Shown here: positions 16,143 to 24,475 of the stretch, one piece after another
Layout: each line of letters opens with the position of its first letter
Numbering within the stretch: position 1 is the first letter of the stretch
NCBI RefSeq assembly: GCF_019052365.1
Contig: NZ_JAHQUY010000039.1
Location: 1-30,971 of the forward strand
Direction of reading: 5' to 3'
Length of the DNA: 30,971 bases
Source of the DNA: Leyella stercorea
GTDB taxonomy: Bacteria > Bacteroidota > Bacteroidia > Bacteroidales > Bacteroidaceae
Notes under the pieces: model-generated
The model's database searches: none
Told to the model about the DNA's origin: nothing
Seen by the model: the letters and a program-made list of their open reading frames with translations, nothing else
Program-made: the position numbers and the translations under genes

Positions 16143-17267
16143 GTGAGAACAGAAGGCGACTTTATAAAAATCAACGAGTGGCTGCTACCGCTTAGCTGGC
16201 TCTACGGATTGGGAGTGCGACTGCGCAATTGGATGTTCAATATCGGACTGAAGAAGAGCCGCAGCTTCGACATACCCGTAATATCTGTGGGCAACATAAC
16301 GGTGGGAGGCTCGGGCAAGACTCCACACGTGGAATATCTCATCAATCTGCTGCATGAGAAGTTCCGCGTGGCTGTGCTCTCGCGCGGATACAAGCGCAAG
16401 AGTAGCGGCTATCTGCTCGCCGACAAGGACACCACAATGCCCGAAATTGGTGACGAGCCGTTCCAGATGAAGAGCAAATACAAGGACATCTATGTAGCGG
16501 TAGACAAGAACCGCTGCCACGGCATCGACCGACTCACTACTGACGAAGCCACAAAGGATGTGGACGCCATTCTGCTCGACGACGCATACCAGCACCGCTA
16601 CGTGAAACCGGGCATAAACATTCTGCTCATCGACTATCACCGACTGATAATCTACGACAAGCTGCTGCCTGCCGGACGCATGCGCGAACCGAAGGAGGGC
16701 ACGTCGAGAGCCGACATAGTGATTATAACGAAGTGCCCGAAGGACCTGAAGCCGATGGAGTTCCGCGTGCTGAAGCGCGCGCTCAACCTCTATCCTTATC
16801 AGGAGCTTTACTTCACAACGCTGCGCTACAACGCCCTGAAGGCGCTGTTCTCGAACGAGCGCATCTCGCTCAACTCGCTGCCAAAGAACACTAACATTCT
16901 GTTGCTAACGGGCATCGCCTCACCAGAGCAGATGATGGTAGACCTGCAGACGGTGACGAAGCGCATCACGCCACTCACCTTCGGCGACCACCATCAGTTC
17001 ACCGCAGAAGACGTGGAACGCATCAACAGCACGTTCGCCGCAATGCCCAAGCCGAAGATTATCGTCACCACAGAGAAGGACGCTACACGACTTGAGCACG
17101 TGGAAGGACTCTCGAAAGAAACAAAATCAAATATCTATGCCCTACCGATTCGCATACAATTCATGCTCGGAGGGGAGGAAGAATTCAACAATAAAATTAT
17201 AAGCTATGTACGAAAAAATTCAAGAAACAGCATCTTGGTTAAAAGAAAGAATGACCACAAAGCCTGA
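16143..17267 (+). CDS. lpxK: Tetraacyldisaccharide 4'-kinase (374 aa)
   Basis: Phosphorylates the 4' position of the lipid A precursor at the inner membrane. P-loop GNITVGGSGKTP is at residues 50-61, DDAYQHR at about 146, and TTEKDATRLE near the C-terminus. Start is GTG (family proteins begin EGDFIKINxWL, as here after the first three residues); an ATG 2 nt upstream runs straight into TGA in its frame. The 3' end overlaps punA by 62 nt, which is unusually long; the last 20 residues are Lys/Asn-rich and may be a recent extension. Confidence 0.93.
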   Translation: MRTEGDFIKINEWLLPLSWLYGLGVRLRNWMFNIGLKKSRSFDIPVISVGNITVGGSGKTPHVEYLINLLHEKFRVAVLSRGYKRKSSGYLLADKDTTMPEIGDEPFQMKSKYKDIYVAVDKNRCHGIDRLTTDEATKDVDAILLDDAYQHRYVKPGINILLIDYHRLIIYDKLLPAGRMREPKEGTSRADIVIITKCPKDLKPMEFRVLKRALNLYPYQELYFTTLRYNALKALFSNERISLNSLPKNTNILLLTGIASPEQMMVDLQTVTKRITPLTFGDHHQFTAEDVERINSTFAAMPKPKIIVTTEKDATRLEHVEGLSKETKSNIYALPIRIQFMLGGEEEFNNKIISYVRKNSRNSILVKRKNDHKA

Positions 17268-18015
17268 AACTGCCATCATCCTTGGCACAGGTCTCGGACA
17301 GCTCGCAACTGAAATCACAGACAGCTACGAGTTCTCATATTCAGACATCCCTAACTTCCCCATATCTACCGTTGAGGGCCACTCTGGCAAGCTCATCTTC
17401 GGCAAGCTCGGCGGCAAGGACATCATGGCGATGCAGGGACGCTTCCACTACTACGAGGGCTACTCGATGAAGGACGTTACGTTCCCTATCCGCGTGATGT
17501 ACGAACTGGGCATCAAGACCCTCTTCGTAAGCAACGCTTCGGGCGGCATGAACCCTGAGTTCAAGATCGGCGACCTGATGATCATCACCGACCACATCAA
17601 CTTCTTCCCGGAGCACCCGCTGCGCGGCAAGAACTTCCCGACCGGTCCGCGCTTCCCGGATATGCACGAGACTTACGACCATGCTCTCATCAAGGAGGCT
17701 GACCAGATTGCCGAGGAGAAGGGCATCCGCGTGATGCACGGCGTATACGTAGGCGTGCAGGGTCCGACATTCGAGACTCCGGCTGAGTACAAGATGTACC
17801 ACCGTCTCGGCGGCGACGCCGTAGGCATGAGCACCGTGCCTGAGGTAATCGTGGCTCACCACTGCGGCATCCGCACATTCGGCATCTCTATCATCACCGA
17901 CCTCGGACTGGAGGACACTCCTGTTGAGGTATCGCACGAGGAGGTGCAGGTAGCTGCCAACAACGCACAGCCGCTCATGACCGAAATCATGCGCGAGATG
18001 ATTCGTCGAGCTTAA
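17206..18015 (+). CDS. punA: Purine-nucleoside phosphorylase (269 aa)
   Basis: Trimeric-type PNP that cleaves inosine and guanosine with phosphate for purine salvage. Family motifs: IILGTGLGQLA, VEGHSGKLIFG (phosphate site), MQGRFHYYEGYSM, SNASGGMNPEFKIGDLMII and TDHINFFPEHPLRG, plus GDAVGMSTVPE near the base-binding site. ATG at 17206 lies inside lpxK; the N-terminal MYEKIQETASWLKER is normal for the family, so this start is credible and implies translational coupling. thiL follows after 21 nt. Confidence 0.95.
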   Translation: MYEKIQETASWLKERMTTKPETAIILGTGLGQLATEITDSYEFSYSDIPNFPISTVEGHSGKLIFGKLGGKDIMAMQGRFHYYEGYSMKDVTFPIRVMYELGIKTLFVSNASGGMNPEFKIGDLMIITDHINFFPEHPLRGKNFPTGPRFPDMHETYDHALIKEADQIAEEKGIRVMHGVYVGVQGPTFETPAEYKMYHRLGGDAVGMSTVPEVIVAHHCGIRTFGISIITDLGLEDTPVEVSHEEVQVAANNAQPLMTEIMREMIRRA

Positions 18016-18036
18016 CAGTATACATTAATTATATAT

Positions 18037-19110
18037 ATGACCGACATTTCAAAACTTGGTGAGTTTGGTCTTATCCACCATCTCACCGACAACATAAAAA
18101 TAAAGAACGAATCGACCGTGAAGGGCGTGGGCGACGACTGCGCCGTGCTCCATTACCCAGACTCTGAAGTGCTCGTAACGACCGACATGCTCATGGAGGG
18201 CGTACACTTCGACCTCACATATATCGACCTGCAGCATCTCGGATACAAGTCGGCAATGGTGAACATCAGCGACATCTTCGCCATGAACGGCACACCGCGA
18301 CAGCTCACCGTGAGCATCGCGTTGAGCAAGCGCTTCAAGGTGGAGGACATGGAGGAGTTTTACAGCGGACTGCGCATGGCTTGCGACAAGTGGGGCGTCG
18401 ACATCGTTGGCGGTGACACCACATCGTCGTACACCGGACTCGCCATCAGCATCACCTGCATCGGTGAGGCTCGCAAGGAGGACATCGTCTACCGCAACGG
18501 AGCGAAGGACACCGACCTTATCTGCGTGACGGGCGACCTCGGTGCGGCTTACATGGGTCTGCAACTACTCGAACGCGAGAAGAGCGTCTACTACCAGCAG
18601 GTGGACGAGGCGCGCAAGAAGAACGACAAGCGTGCGCTCGAAGAGCTGAAGGGCTTCCAGCCCGACTTCGCCGGCAAGGAGTATCTGCTGCAGCGCCAGT
18701 TGCAGACCGAGGCTCGCGGCGACATTATAGCTCGCTTCCGCGAACTGAACATCCGACCGACAGCGATGATGGACATCAGCGACGGACTCTCAAGCGAACT
18801 GATGCACATCTGCAAGCAGTCGAACTGCGGATGCCGCATCTATGAGAAGAACATACCGATCGACTATCAGACGGCGGTGATGGCTGAAGAGCTGAACATG
18901 AACGTAACAACGTGCGCCCTCAACGGCGGGGAGGACTACGAACTGCTCTTCACCGTGCCAATCGGCGACCACGAGAAGATTCAGCAGATGGACAACGTGA
19001 AGCTGATTGGACACATCACACGTCCTGAACTCGGACAGATGCTCGTAACACGCGACAACCAGGAGTTCGAACTGAAGGCGCAGGGATGGAATCCACTGAG
19101 CGATAAGTAA
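18037..19110 (+). CDS. thiL: Thiamine-monophosphate kinase (357 aa)
   Basis: Makes thiamine diphosphate from thiamine monophosphate with ATP. PurM-like fold: GVGDDCAVL at residues 30-38, TTDMLMEGVHFD, KSAMVNISDIFAMNG, GGDTTSS, VTGDLGAAYMGLQ, AMMDISDGLSSEL and NGGEDYELLFTV. Length is normal. It is the last gene of the sppA-lpxK-punA-thiL cluster and is followed by a family A hairpin. Confidence 0.95.
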   Translation: MTDISKLGEFGLIHHLTDNIKIKNESTVKGVGDDCAVLHYPDSEVLVTTDMLMEGVHFDLTYIDLQHLGYKSAMVNISDIFAMNGTPRQLTVSIALSKRFKVEDMEEFYSGLRMACDKWGVDIVGGDTTSSYTGLAISITCIGEARKEDIVYRNGAKDTDLICVTGDLGAAYMGLQLLEREKSVYYQQVDEARKKNDKRALEELKGFQPDFAGKEYLLQRQLQTEARGDIIARFRELNIRPTAMMDISDGLSSELMHICKQSNCGCRIYEKNIPIDYQTAVMAEELNMNVTTCALNGGEDYELLFTVPIGDHEKIQQMDNVKLIGHITRPELGQMLVTRDNQEFELKAQGWNPLSDK

Positions 19111-19154
19111 TATAATTGGAGGGTATGGCATCCTACCATACCCACGCAGTCTCA

Positions 19155-19190
19155 TAGGGGGTGCAGCAGTCTCTGCTGCACCAACCGAGC
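19155..19190 (+). repeat. Family A hairpin repeat, copy 2 (3' of thiL)
   Basis: Stem GGTGCAGCAG / CTGCTGCACC with loop TCT, 44 nt after the thiL stop and in the same orientation. Identical over 36 nt to the copy inside aguA. Confidence 0.9.
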
Positions 19191-19290
19191 TACTCCATAG
19201 AAGCCCACACCTTTCTTTTATCAATAAAAAGCAGTATTCTATTGTTGCAAAAACTCAGACTTAGTGTTGTAGAAGCTCTGCTCTACTCAC

Positions 19291-19410
19291 CGGACAGCGG
19301 ACGCAATCCAATCGGACAGCGGACGCAATCCAATCGGACGGCGGACGCAATCCGATCGGGCGGCGAACGCAATCCGATCGGGCGGCGAACGCAATCCGAT
19401 CGGGCGGCGT
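19291..19410 (+). repeat. Family C 22-bp tandem array
   Basis: Five full units and one partial, drifting from CGGACAGCGGACGCAATC to CGGGCGGCGAACGCAATC, with CCGATCGG palindromes at later junctions. Ends in GGCGTTCGGTATACAATG. An inverted relative lies at 27391-27480. There are no spacers, so it is not a CRISPR. Together with the hairpin copy and the tRNA promoter this accounts for most of the 470-nt gap after thiL. Confidence 0.9.
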
Positions 19411-19527
19411 TCGGTATACAATGACAAGAACATAGGCTTTACATTATTAATTTCCACTCTCACACCACTATATAATCACACAACTTACGGTTCAAAATAT
19501 CATTTTTCACAAAAAATCGGCAAATAA

Positions 19528-19559
19528 TTTGGCAGATTCAAAAATAATGCGTATCTTTG
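19528..19559 (+). promoter_or_regulatory. Promoter of tRNA-Phe
   Basis: -33 TTTGG at 19528 and -7 TATCTTTG (19552-19559) with a 20-nt gap: an excellent Bacteroidetes sigma factor match, 22 nt upstream of the tRNA. Confidence 0.85.
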
Positions 19560-19581
19560 CACTCGCAAAATTAACGCAGTT

Positions 19582-19654
19582 GGTGCCATAGCTCAGTTGG
19601 TAGAGCAAAGGACTGAAAATCCTTGTGTCCCCGGTTCGATTCCTGGTGGCACCA
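19582..19654 (+). tRNA. tRNA-Phe (GAA)
   Basis: 73-nt cloverleaf. Acceptor arms GGTGCCA and TGGCACC pair fully, followed by discriminator A. D-loop AGCTCAGTTGGTAGAGC; anticodon arm AAGGA-CTGAAAA-TCCTT gives anticodon GAA; T-arm contains GGTTCGATTCC. The CCA end is not fully encoded (CCT follows), as is common in Bacteroidetes. Confidence 0.97.
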
Positions 19655-19661
19655 CCTTCCT

Positions 19662-19694
19662 AAAAGGAGTTACTCGTAAAGAGTGACTCCTTTT
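19662..19694 (+). terminator. Terminator of tRNA-Phe
   Basis: Stem of about 14 bp (GGAGTTACTC / GAGTGACTCC core with one G-T pair, flanked by A and T runs), loop GTAAA, then TTTTCTTG. Confidence 0.88.
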
Positions 19695-19716
19695 CTTGTT
19701 TATACGTGAATCCTCC

Positions 19717-19745
19717 GTAGCGGCGGTATCCTGCCGCCTCAGCAA
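19717..19745 (+). repeat. Family B hairpin, copy 1
   Basis: GTAGCGGCGG-TATCCTG-CCGCCTCAGCAA: imperfect form of a 7-bp GC-rich hairpin that recurs at 20512 and 27538. The rest of 19746-19932 shows only CACGAAT-type repeat fragments (near 19785-19805) and no recognisable promoter. Confidence 0.8.
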
Positions 19746-19932
19746 GCAACAACACTAATTGAATCTTACAACGATATTCTGTGTTTCGAACACGAATCGC
19801 ACGAATTTTAAATAGTAGAACTTGATCTGTTGTTACGTTTACATACGATATTATGAACATTCCAGACTTTCCGCTTGCTCGCTTCAATAATAATCGCTAA
19901 ATTAGCAATCGCTAACTATAAACCACATTGTT

Positions 19933-20445
19933 ATGAAGAAATTGATTTGTGCAATAATGTTTTTGCTGTCTTTGCCAGCGGCGTCTGTACATGCACAGGC
20001 ATTCAAGGAGATGACCTTCTTCGAGTTGTCGGCAGGAAGCGGAGTGAAGCACCACGGAATAACCCCCGTCGATTTCTCGTTCAAGCTCCACGTTGACCTT
20101 CTTCCTTTTGCCTATATCTTCATCGCCGCGGAGGACAACATCGCGCTTTACAAGAACGACGGTGCGAAGAGCTACTCCAATGGGTGTAGCATGGGCGGCG
20201 GACTGGGCTTCAAGCTGCTCAACGGCGTGAAGAGCAAGCATGCACTCGACGTGCGTGTGAAGTCATTGAGCACCCTGGGCAGTCCCGACTGGAAGCGCAA
20301 CACTTACGACGCTTCGCTGGCTTGGTACCTCAAAACTGAAAAGTTCTCGCCGATTGTGGAGCTTGGCTACAGATACCTCGACTCGCGCACCAAGGGCATC
20401 GACAATTACGGCAACGCCTATCTCACTATCGGATTGAGATACTAA
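19933..20445 (+). CDS. Small secreted beta-rich envelope protein (170 aa)
   Basis: I do not recognise a named family. Signal peptide MKKLICAIMFLLSLPAASVHA with likely cleavage before QAF. The mature part alternates polar and aromatic residues (GLGFKLL, ASLAWYL, VELGYRYL) and ends LTIGLRY, a C-terminal aromatic residue typical of outer-membrane beta-barrels. An outer-membrane location is thus inferred. It is a single gene between the tRNA and a convergent porin-like gene. The G/Y-rich strands suggest about eight strands. Confidence 0.8.
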   Translation: MKKLICAIMFLLSLPAASVHAQAFKEMTFFELSAGSGVKHHGITPVDFSFKLHVDLLPFAYIFIAAEDNIALYKNDGAKSYSNGCSMGGGLGFKLLNGVKSKHALDVRVKSLSTLGSPDWKRNTYDASLAWYLKTEKFSPIVELGYRYLDSRTKGIDNYGNAYLTIGLRY

Positions 20446-20511
20446 CGTATAAGGGTACGACGCCCTTGCTCGGGTTATTCGTGTTTGTCATAAATCAATT
20501 AGCGTTTTTTA

Positions 20512-20540
20512 TTGCTGCGGCGGCAGGATACCGCCGCTAC
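20512..20540 (-). repeat. Family B hairpin, copy 2
   Basis: On the minus strand GTAGCGGCGG-TATCCTG-CCGCCGC-AGCAA: perfect 7-bp stem GCGGCGG / CCGCCGC. Part of a repeat-filled 328-nt gap between the convergent envelope genes, with the features at 20600 and 20700. Confidence 0.85.
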
Positions 20541-20599
20541 GGAGCCGAAACAACCATGGATATTATATAGAAACCGCTTAATTAGCTATAATAAAAAAA

Positions 20600-20670
20600 C
20601 GAACACGAATAGCGCGAATAGCACGAATGGAGATATCCTGTATTCGTGAAATTCGAGTTATTCGTGTTCG
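20600..20670. repeat. Family E long inverted repeat of ACGAAT units
   Basis: 29-nt arms (20600-20628 and 20642-20670) pair imperfectly: CGAACACGAATA then CGAAT and CACGAAT blocks, loop of 13 nt. Related fragments lie near 19785-19805 and at 20475-20502 (GTTATTCGTGTTTGTC, then ATCAATTAG, repeated at 20658-20691). Confidence 0.85.
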
Positions 20671-20699
20671 TCGTAAAAATCAATTAGTATTATGCTTTG

Positions 20700-20749
20700 T
20701 TGGTGCAGTTCTTGCTTGGTTGGTGCACTTGAGACAAGTGCACCCCCTT
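20700..20749 (-). repeat. Family A hairpin repeat, copy 3
   Basis: Reverse complement of copy 1 over 49 nt, including the AAGCAAGAACTGCACC tail. It lies about 25 nt 3' of the porin-like gene and in its sense orientation. Confidence 0.9.
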
Positions 20750-20773
20750 GAGGCACCCCCTTAAAGTGTCAGT

Positions 20774-21364
20774 TTAGAGCGCGAACTTGTATCCTACTGT
20801 GAACTGGAACACGCTGTGGCGTGAGTCAGCCTTCTCGAAAGTCTTTGTGCAGCCGAAGTTGTAGCGTGCGTCGAACACTACGTTGCTGAACTCGTAAGAG
20901 AGACCTACGGGGATAGAGAAATCGAAGCCCTTAACGCCGTCGAGGTCTACCGACTCGCTATGACCATTAACAGTTGTCTTCACAGAACTGTTCACCTTGA
21001 ACGCCGGCTGGATACCGAGCTTAACGGCGAGACCCTTGAAGAGATATACGTTGGCAAGGATAGGCACGTTGATGTAGTCGAGCTTCATAGTCTGGTCGGC
21101 GTTAATGCCCATGAAGTTGAACTCGCCGGTAGCGCCCTGCTGCGAGTAGAGCAAGCCGAACGAAACACCTACGAGGTCGCTGAACTGATACTGACCCTCG
21201 GCGCCTACAGCCAAGCCGATGCGCGGGTCAGAGCCGTCAAGCTCTGTCATTGAAGCCACGTTGAGACCAACCTTAGGCTGCAGAGTGAATGTGCCTGCTG
21301 CCTGCTGTGCGAACGATGCTACTGAAGACAGCACGAAAGCTGCCATGAGAAATAATTTCTTCAT
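20774..21364 (-). CDS. Porin-like outer-membrane beta-barrel protein (196 aa)
   Basis: Signal peptide MKKLFLMAAFVLSSVASFAQ followed by an outer-membrane beta-barrel of the PorT/OMP_b-brl type: PKVGLNVASM near the N-terminus, GVSFGLLYSQQG, YINVPILANVYLF, GLAVKLGIQPAF and the last strand FQFTVGYKFAL. About eight strands are expected. No partner genes; divergent from the fucose operon. Probably a small abundant envelope protein of unknown role. Confidence 0.88.
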   Translation of the reverse strand: MKKLFLMAAFVLSSVASFAQQAAGTFTLQPKVGLNVASMTELDGSDPRIGLAVGAEGQYQFSDLVGVSFGLLYSQQGATGEFNFMGINADQTMKLDYINVPILANVYLFKGLAVKLGIQPAFKVNSSVKTTVNGHSESVDLDGVKGFDFSIPVGLSYEFSNVVFDARYNFGCTKTFEKADSRHSVFQFTVGYKFAL

Positions 21365-21508
21365 AATTGTTTGAATTTAGATGCACGGCAACGCCCACGA
21401 GCCATGCCGTTATACGTTGTGTTTTCATAGGACGCCCTCCCTCTCCGCATGGGCGTTAGCCATAGGCATTGCGGAAGAAAAGCGCCCTGATAATTTAAAA
21501 GAGCATCG

Positions 21509-21516
21509 CAAATGTA
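21509..21516 (-). promoter_or_regulatory. Candidate -7 box for the porin-like gene
   Basis: Minus strand TACATTTG followed by CG, matching TAnnTTTG, about 145 nt upstream of the start, which would give a long leader. No well-spaced -33 box. Apart from this and the fuc promoter I see nothing coding in 21365-21752. Confidence 0.4.
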
Positions 21517-21644
21517 TAAACAATTGACAAATACTGCGGCTTTCGAATAGTTAAATAGCATTAATTCCGTTAATTTGTTCACATTTTTGCTCAATTGTTG
21601 GAAGAATATGCCAATCTGTGCCATAAAGCTTTTAACCGGAATAA

Positions 21645-21675
21645 TTGTACATCTCGTTTTTTTGCTGTAAATTTG
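21645..21675 (+). promoter_or_regulatory. Promoter of the fucose operon
   Basis: -33 TTG (21645-21647) and -7 TAAATTTG (21668-21675), 20-nt gap. Transcription would begin near 21682 and give a 70-nt leader containing a small TGTGC-GCAAA-GCACA hairpin. Confidence 0.65.
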
Positions 21676-21752
21676 CACTATTCATGTGCGCAAAGCACAC
21701 GACAATCTACGAAAAAACAGAAACATTCATATAAAACCTAAAAAACGAATCT

Positions 21753-23528
21753 ATGAACAAGTATCCAAAAATTGGCATTCGCCCCACCATCGACGGTCGT
21801 CAGGGTGGCGTACGCGAGAGTCTTGAAGAGAAGACAATGAACCTTGCACGTTCGGTTGCAAAGCTTATCACAGAAAACTTACGCAACGGTGACGGCTCAC
21901 CCGTGGAGTGTGTCATCGCCGACTCTACAATAGGACGCGTCGGAGAGAGCGCTGCCTGCGCCGAGAAGTTCGAGCGCGAGGGCGTAGGCTCTACCATCAC
22001 CGTCACATCATGCTGGTGCTACGGCGCCGAGACAATGGACATGAACCCGCACTGGCCGAAGGCTGTATGGGGCTTCAACGGCACAGAGCGCCCGGGCGCA
22101 GTATATCTGGCTGCCGTGCTCGCTGCCCACGCACAGAAGGGTCTGCCCGCATTCGGCATCTACGGACACGACGTGCAGGACCTCGCCGACGACTCTATCC
22201 CGGCTGACGTAGCAGAGAAGATTCTGCGCTTCGCACGCGCCGCTCAGGCTGTGGCTACAATGCGCGGCAAGTCGTACCTCTCTATGGGTTCTGCCTGCAT
22301 GGGTATCGCCGGTTCTATCGTCGACCCGAACTTCTTCCAGGAGTATCTCGGCATGCGCAACGAGAGCGTCGACCTCACCGAGATTATCCGCCGCATGACA
22401 GAAGGCATCTACGACCACGTAGAGTTTGAGAAGGCTATGGAGTGGACACGCGAGAACTGCATGACCAACGAGGGCGAGGACATCGCTAACCGCCCCGAGA
22501 AGGCAAAGACACGCGAGCAGAAGGACCAGGACTGGGAGTTCATCGTGAAGATGATGATGATCATGAAGGACCTCATGCACGGCAACCCACGCCTCGCCGA
22601 GCTCGGCTACAAGGAAGAGGCTATCGGCCACAACGCCATCGCAGGCGGCTTCCAGGGTCAGCGCCAGTGGACCGACTTCTACCCGAACGGCGACTACCCT
22701 GAAGCACTCATGAACACCTCGTTCGACTGGAACGGTCTGCGCGAGCCTATCACACTCGCTACCGAGAACGACGCAGGCAACGGCGTGGCTATGCTCTTCA
22801 ACCACCTGCTCACGGGCAGAGCACAGATCTTCTCTGACGTGCGCACATACTGGAGCCCCGAGGCTGTGAAGCGCGTGACCGGCAAGGAGCTCACCGGAAA
22901 GGCAGCAGGCGGCATCATCCACCTCATCAACTCGGGCGCTACAACACTCGACGGCTCTGGCGCAGCTACCGACGCAGAGGGCAAGCCGGTGATGAAGCAC
23001 TTCTGGGAGATGACAGACAAGGACGTAGACGCTTGCCTCCAGGCTACCACATGGTATCCGGCTAACCGCGACTACTTCCGCGGCGGCGGCTTCTCTTCTA
23101 ACTTCCTCACACGCGGCGGCATGCCCGTTACAATGGTTCGCCTGAACCTCGTGAAGGGACTCGGCCCGGTTCTGCAGCTCGCAGAGGGATGGACCGTAGA
23201 CGTTGACCCCGAGATCCACGCTGTTCTCGACAAGCGCACCGACCCGACATGGCCTACAACATGGTTCGTTCCGCGCCTCACAGACAAGGCTCCGTTCAAG
23301 GACGTTTACTCTGTGATGAACAACTGGGGCGCTAACCACGGCGCAATCACTTACGGACACGTAGGTGCCGACCTCATCACACTCTGCTCTATGCTCCGCA
23401 TTCCGGTTTGCATGCACAACGTGGAGGAGGAGAAGATCTTCCGCCCGGCTTCATGGAACGCATTCGGCATGGACAAGGAAGGCGCAGACTTCCGCGCTTG
23501 CAAGAACTACGGACCGATTTACAAATAA
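21753..23528 (+). CDS. fucI: L-fucose isomerase (591 aa)
   Basis: Interconverts L-fucose and L-fuculose, Mn2+-dependent, cytoplasmic hexamer in the family. Recognised by [19 protein letters not shown] at the start, [20 protein letters not shown], and [13 protein letters not shown]; length equals the E. coli enzyme. First gene of fucI-fucA-fucK-fucP, under its own promoter. Codon use is strongly biased to C-ending codons, as expected for a well-expressed enzyme. Substrate assignment is reinforced by fucP and fucA downstream. Confidence 0.97.
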   Translation: MNKYPKIGIRPTIDGRQGGVRESLEEKTMNLARSVAKLITENLRNGDGSPVECVIADSTIGRVGESAACAEKFEREGVGSTITVTSCWCYGAETMDMNPHWPKAVWGFNGTERPGAVYLAAVLAAHAQKGLPAFGIYGHDVQDLADDSIPADVAEKILRFARAAQAVATMRGKSYLSMGSACMGIAGSIVDPNFFQEYLGMRNESVDLTEIIRRMTEGIYDHVEFEKAMEWTRENCMTNEGEDIANRPEKAKTREQKDQDWEFIVKMMMIMKDLMHGNPRLAELGYKEEAIGHNAIAGGFQGQRQWTDFYPNGDYPEALMNTSFDWNGLREPITLATENDAGNGVAMLFNHLLTGRAQIFSDVRTYWSPEAVKRVTGKELTGKAAGGIIHLINSGATTLDGSGAATDAEGKPVMKHFWEMTDKDVDACLQATTWYPANRDYFRGGGFSSNFLTRGGMPVTMVRLNLVKGLGPVLQLAEGWTVDVDPEIHAVLDKRTDPTWPTTWFVPRLTDKAPFKDVYSVMNNWGANHGAITYGHVGADLITLCSMLRIPVCMHNVEEEKIFRPASWNAFGMDKEGADFRACKNYGPIYK

Positions 23529-23692
23529 TTTATAATTGAAAGCCGAAAGTCGAATTTAGAATTGAAAGTTGAGAGTTGAGAGTTATGATATGTTTTGCTG
23601 TTTATATATTACAGTTGAAATTTACCCCAAAAAGGTAATCATATCTCTCAATTCTCAACTCTCAACTCTCAACTTTTTCAAAGAAAAAAACA
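23529..23692 (+). repeat. Family D hairpin between fucI and fucA
   Basis: Left arm with GTTGAGAGTTGAGAGTTATG (about 23567-23586) and right arm ATCATATCTCTC then repeated CTCAACT (about 23638-23671) can fold over a central spacer. It is followed by TTTTTCAAAGAAAAAAAC directly before the fucA ATG; a near-identical leader occurs before the gene at 30440. Confidence 0.75.
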
Positions 23693-24328
23693 ATGATACA
23701 GGATTATCAGATACAGGAATTTCTGCGTCAGGCTCACCGCGTAGGCGATGCAGGCTTGACATTGTGCTCAAGTGGCAACATCTCATGGCGCATCGGCGAC
23801 GAAGCGCTCGTTTCAAGCACAGGCTCATGGGTGCCGACACTTCCGAAAGAGAAGGTGGCTGTCTGCCGCGTCAGCGACGGCGAAGTGCTCAACGGCGTGA
23901 AGCCTTCTATGGAGAGCGGCTTCCACCTCGGCGTGCTCCGCGAGCGCCCCGACTGCGACGTTGTGCTCCACTTCCAGTCGAAGTACGCAACCGTAGTGTC
24001 GTGCATGACAGAGACACCGAAGGACTTCAACGTAACAGCTGAGGTGCCGTGCCACGTTGGTCGCGAGATACCGGTTATACCTTACTTCCGTCCGGGCTCA
24101 CCCGAGCTTGCAGAGGCTGTTAAGGCAGCGCTGAAGGACCACAACTCTGCTCTCATGCTGAAGCATGGTCAGGTGGTTTGCGGCAAGACCTTCGACGAAG
24201 TGTTCGAGCGCGCAATGTTCTTCGAGATGGCATGTCGCATCATCGTGCTCAGCGGCGGCAAGTACAACACTCTGACAAACGAGGAAATCGACGACCTTGA
24301 GAGCTACGTGTTGGGCAAGAAGGGATAA
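23693..24328 (+). CDS. fucA: L-fuculose-1-phosphate aldolase (class II, 211 aa)
   Basis: Zn2+-dependent aldolase cleaving L-fuculose-1-phosphate to dihydroxyacetone phosphate and L-lactaldehyde. Phosphate-binding SSGNIS (26-31) and STGSW (42-46), candidate acid Glu74 in PSMESGFH, metal ligands His93 (VVLHFQS) and His158 (LKHGQ). In E. coli FucA the second ligand is the last residue of a His-x-His pair; here that position is Gln95. I believe HFQ is shared by Bacteroidales relatives, but it alters the canonical three-His site. Placed between isomerase and kinase of the same pathway. Confidence 0.9.
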   Translation: MIQDYQIQEFLRQAHRVGDAGLTLCSSGNISWRIGDEALVSSTGSWVPTLPKEKVAVCRVSDGEVLNGVKPSMESGFHLGVLRERPDCDVVLHFQSKYATVVSCMTETPKDFNVTAEVPCHVGREIPVIPYFRPGSPELAEAVKAALKDHNSALMLKHGQVVCGKTFDEVFERAMFFEMACRIIVLSGGKYNTLTNEEIDDLESYVLGKKG

Positions 24329-24475
24329 AAAGATGGTGAGATGGTGAGGTGGTGAGGTGTTGAGATTGGTGTGATGGTGACAATAGCAACATCTAATCTC
24401 AACATCTCAACACATCAACCCATCAACCCTCAACATCTCAACACCTCAACACCTCACCACATCAACATTATCAAT
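24329..24475 (+). repeat. Family D hairpin between fucA and fucK
   Basis: G/T-rich arm (AGATGGTGAGATGGTGAGGT, ending ATGGTGACAATAGCAAC) and C/A-rich arm (ATCTCAACATCTCAACACAT, then CTCAACACCTCAACACC) form an imperfect long hairpin. It contains open codons in the fucK frame back to 24371, a by-product of the repeat. Confidence 0.8.

Noticed and set aside
19291..19410. Possible CRISPR array
   Set aside because: The 22-bp units are directly adjacent with no unique spacers, and no cas genes are present.
19161..19424. Small protein with RNPIGRRTQSDRA-type repeats
   Set aside because: It only translates the hairpin and the 22-bp array; the related array at 27391 gives a similar artefact.
22008..23417. 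Long minus-strand open frame opposite fucI
   Set aside because: Same shadow effect in a codon-biased gene; no domain recognised.
24371..24475. N-terminal extension of fucK
   Set aside because: The 35 extra codons are repeat DNA; the family start MTYLAIDFGG is at 24476.
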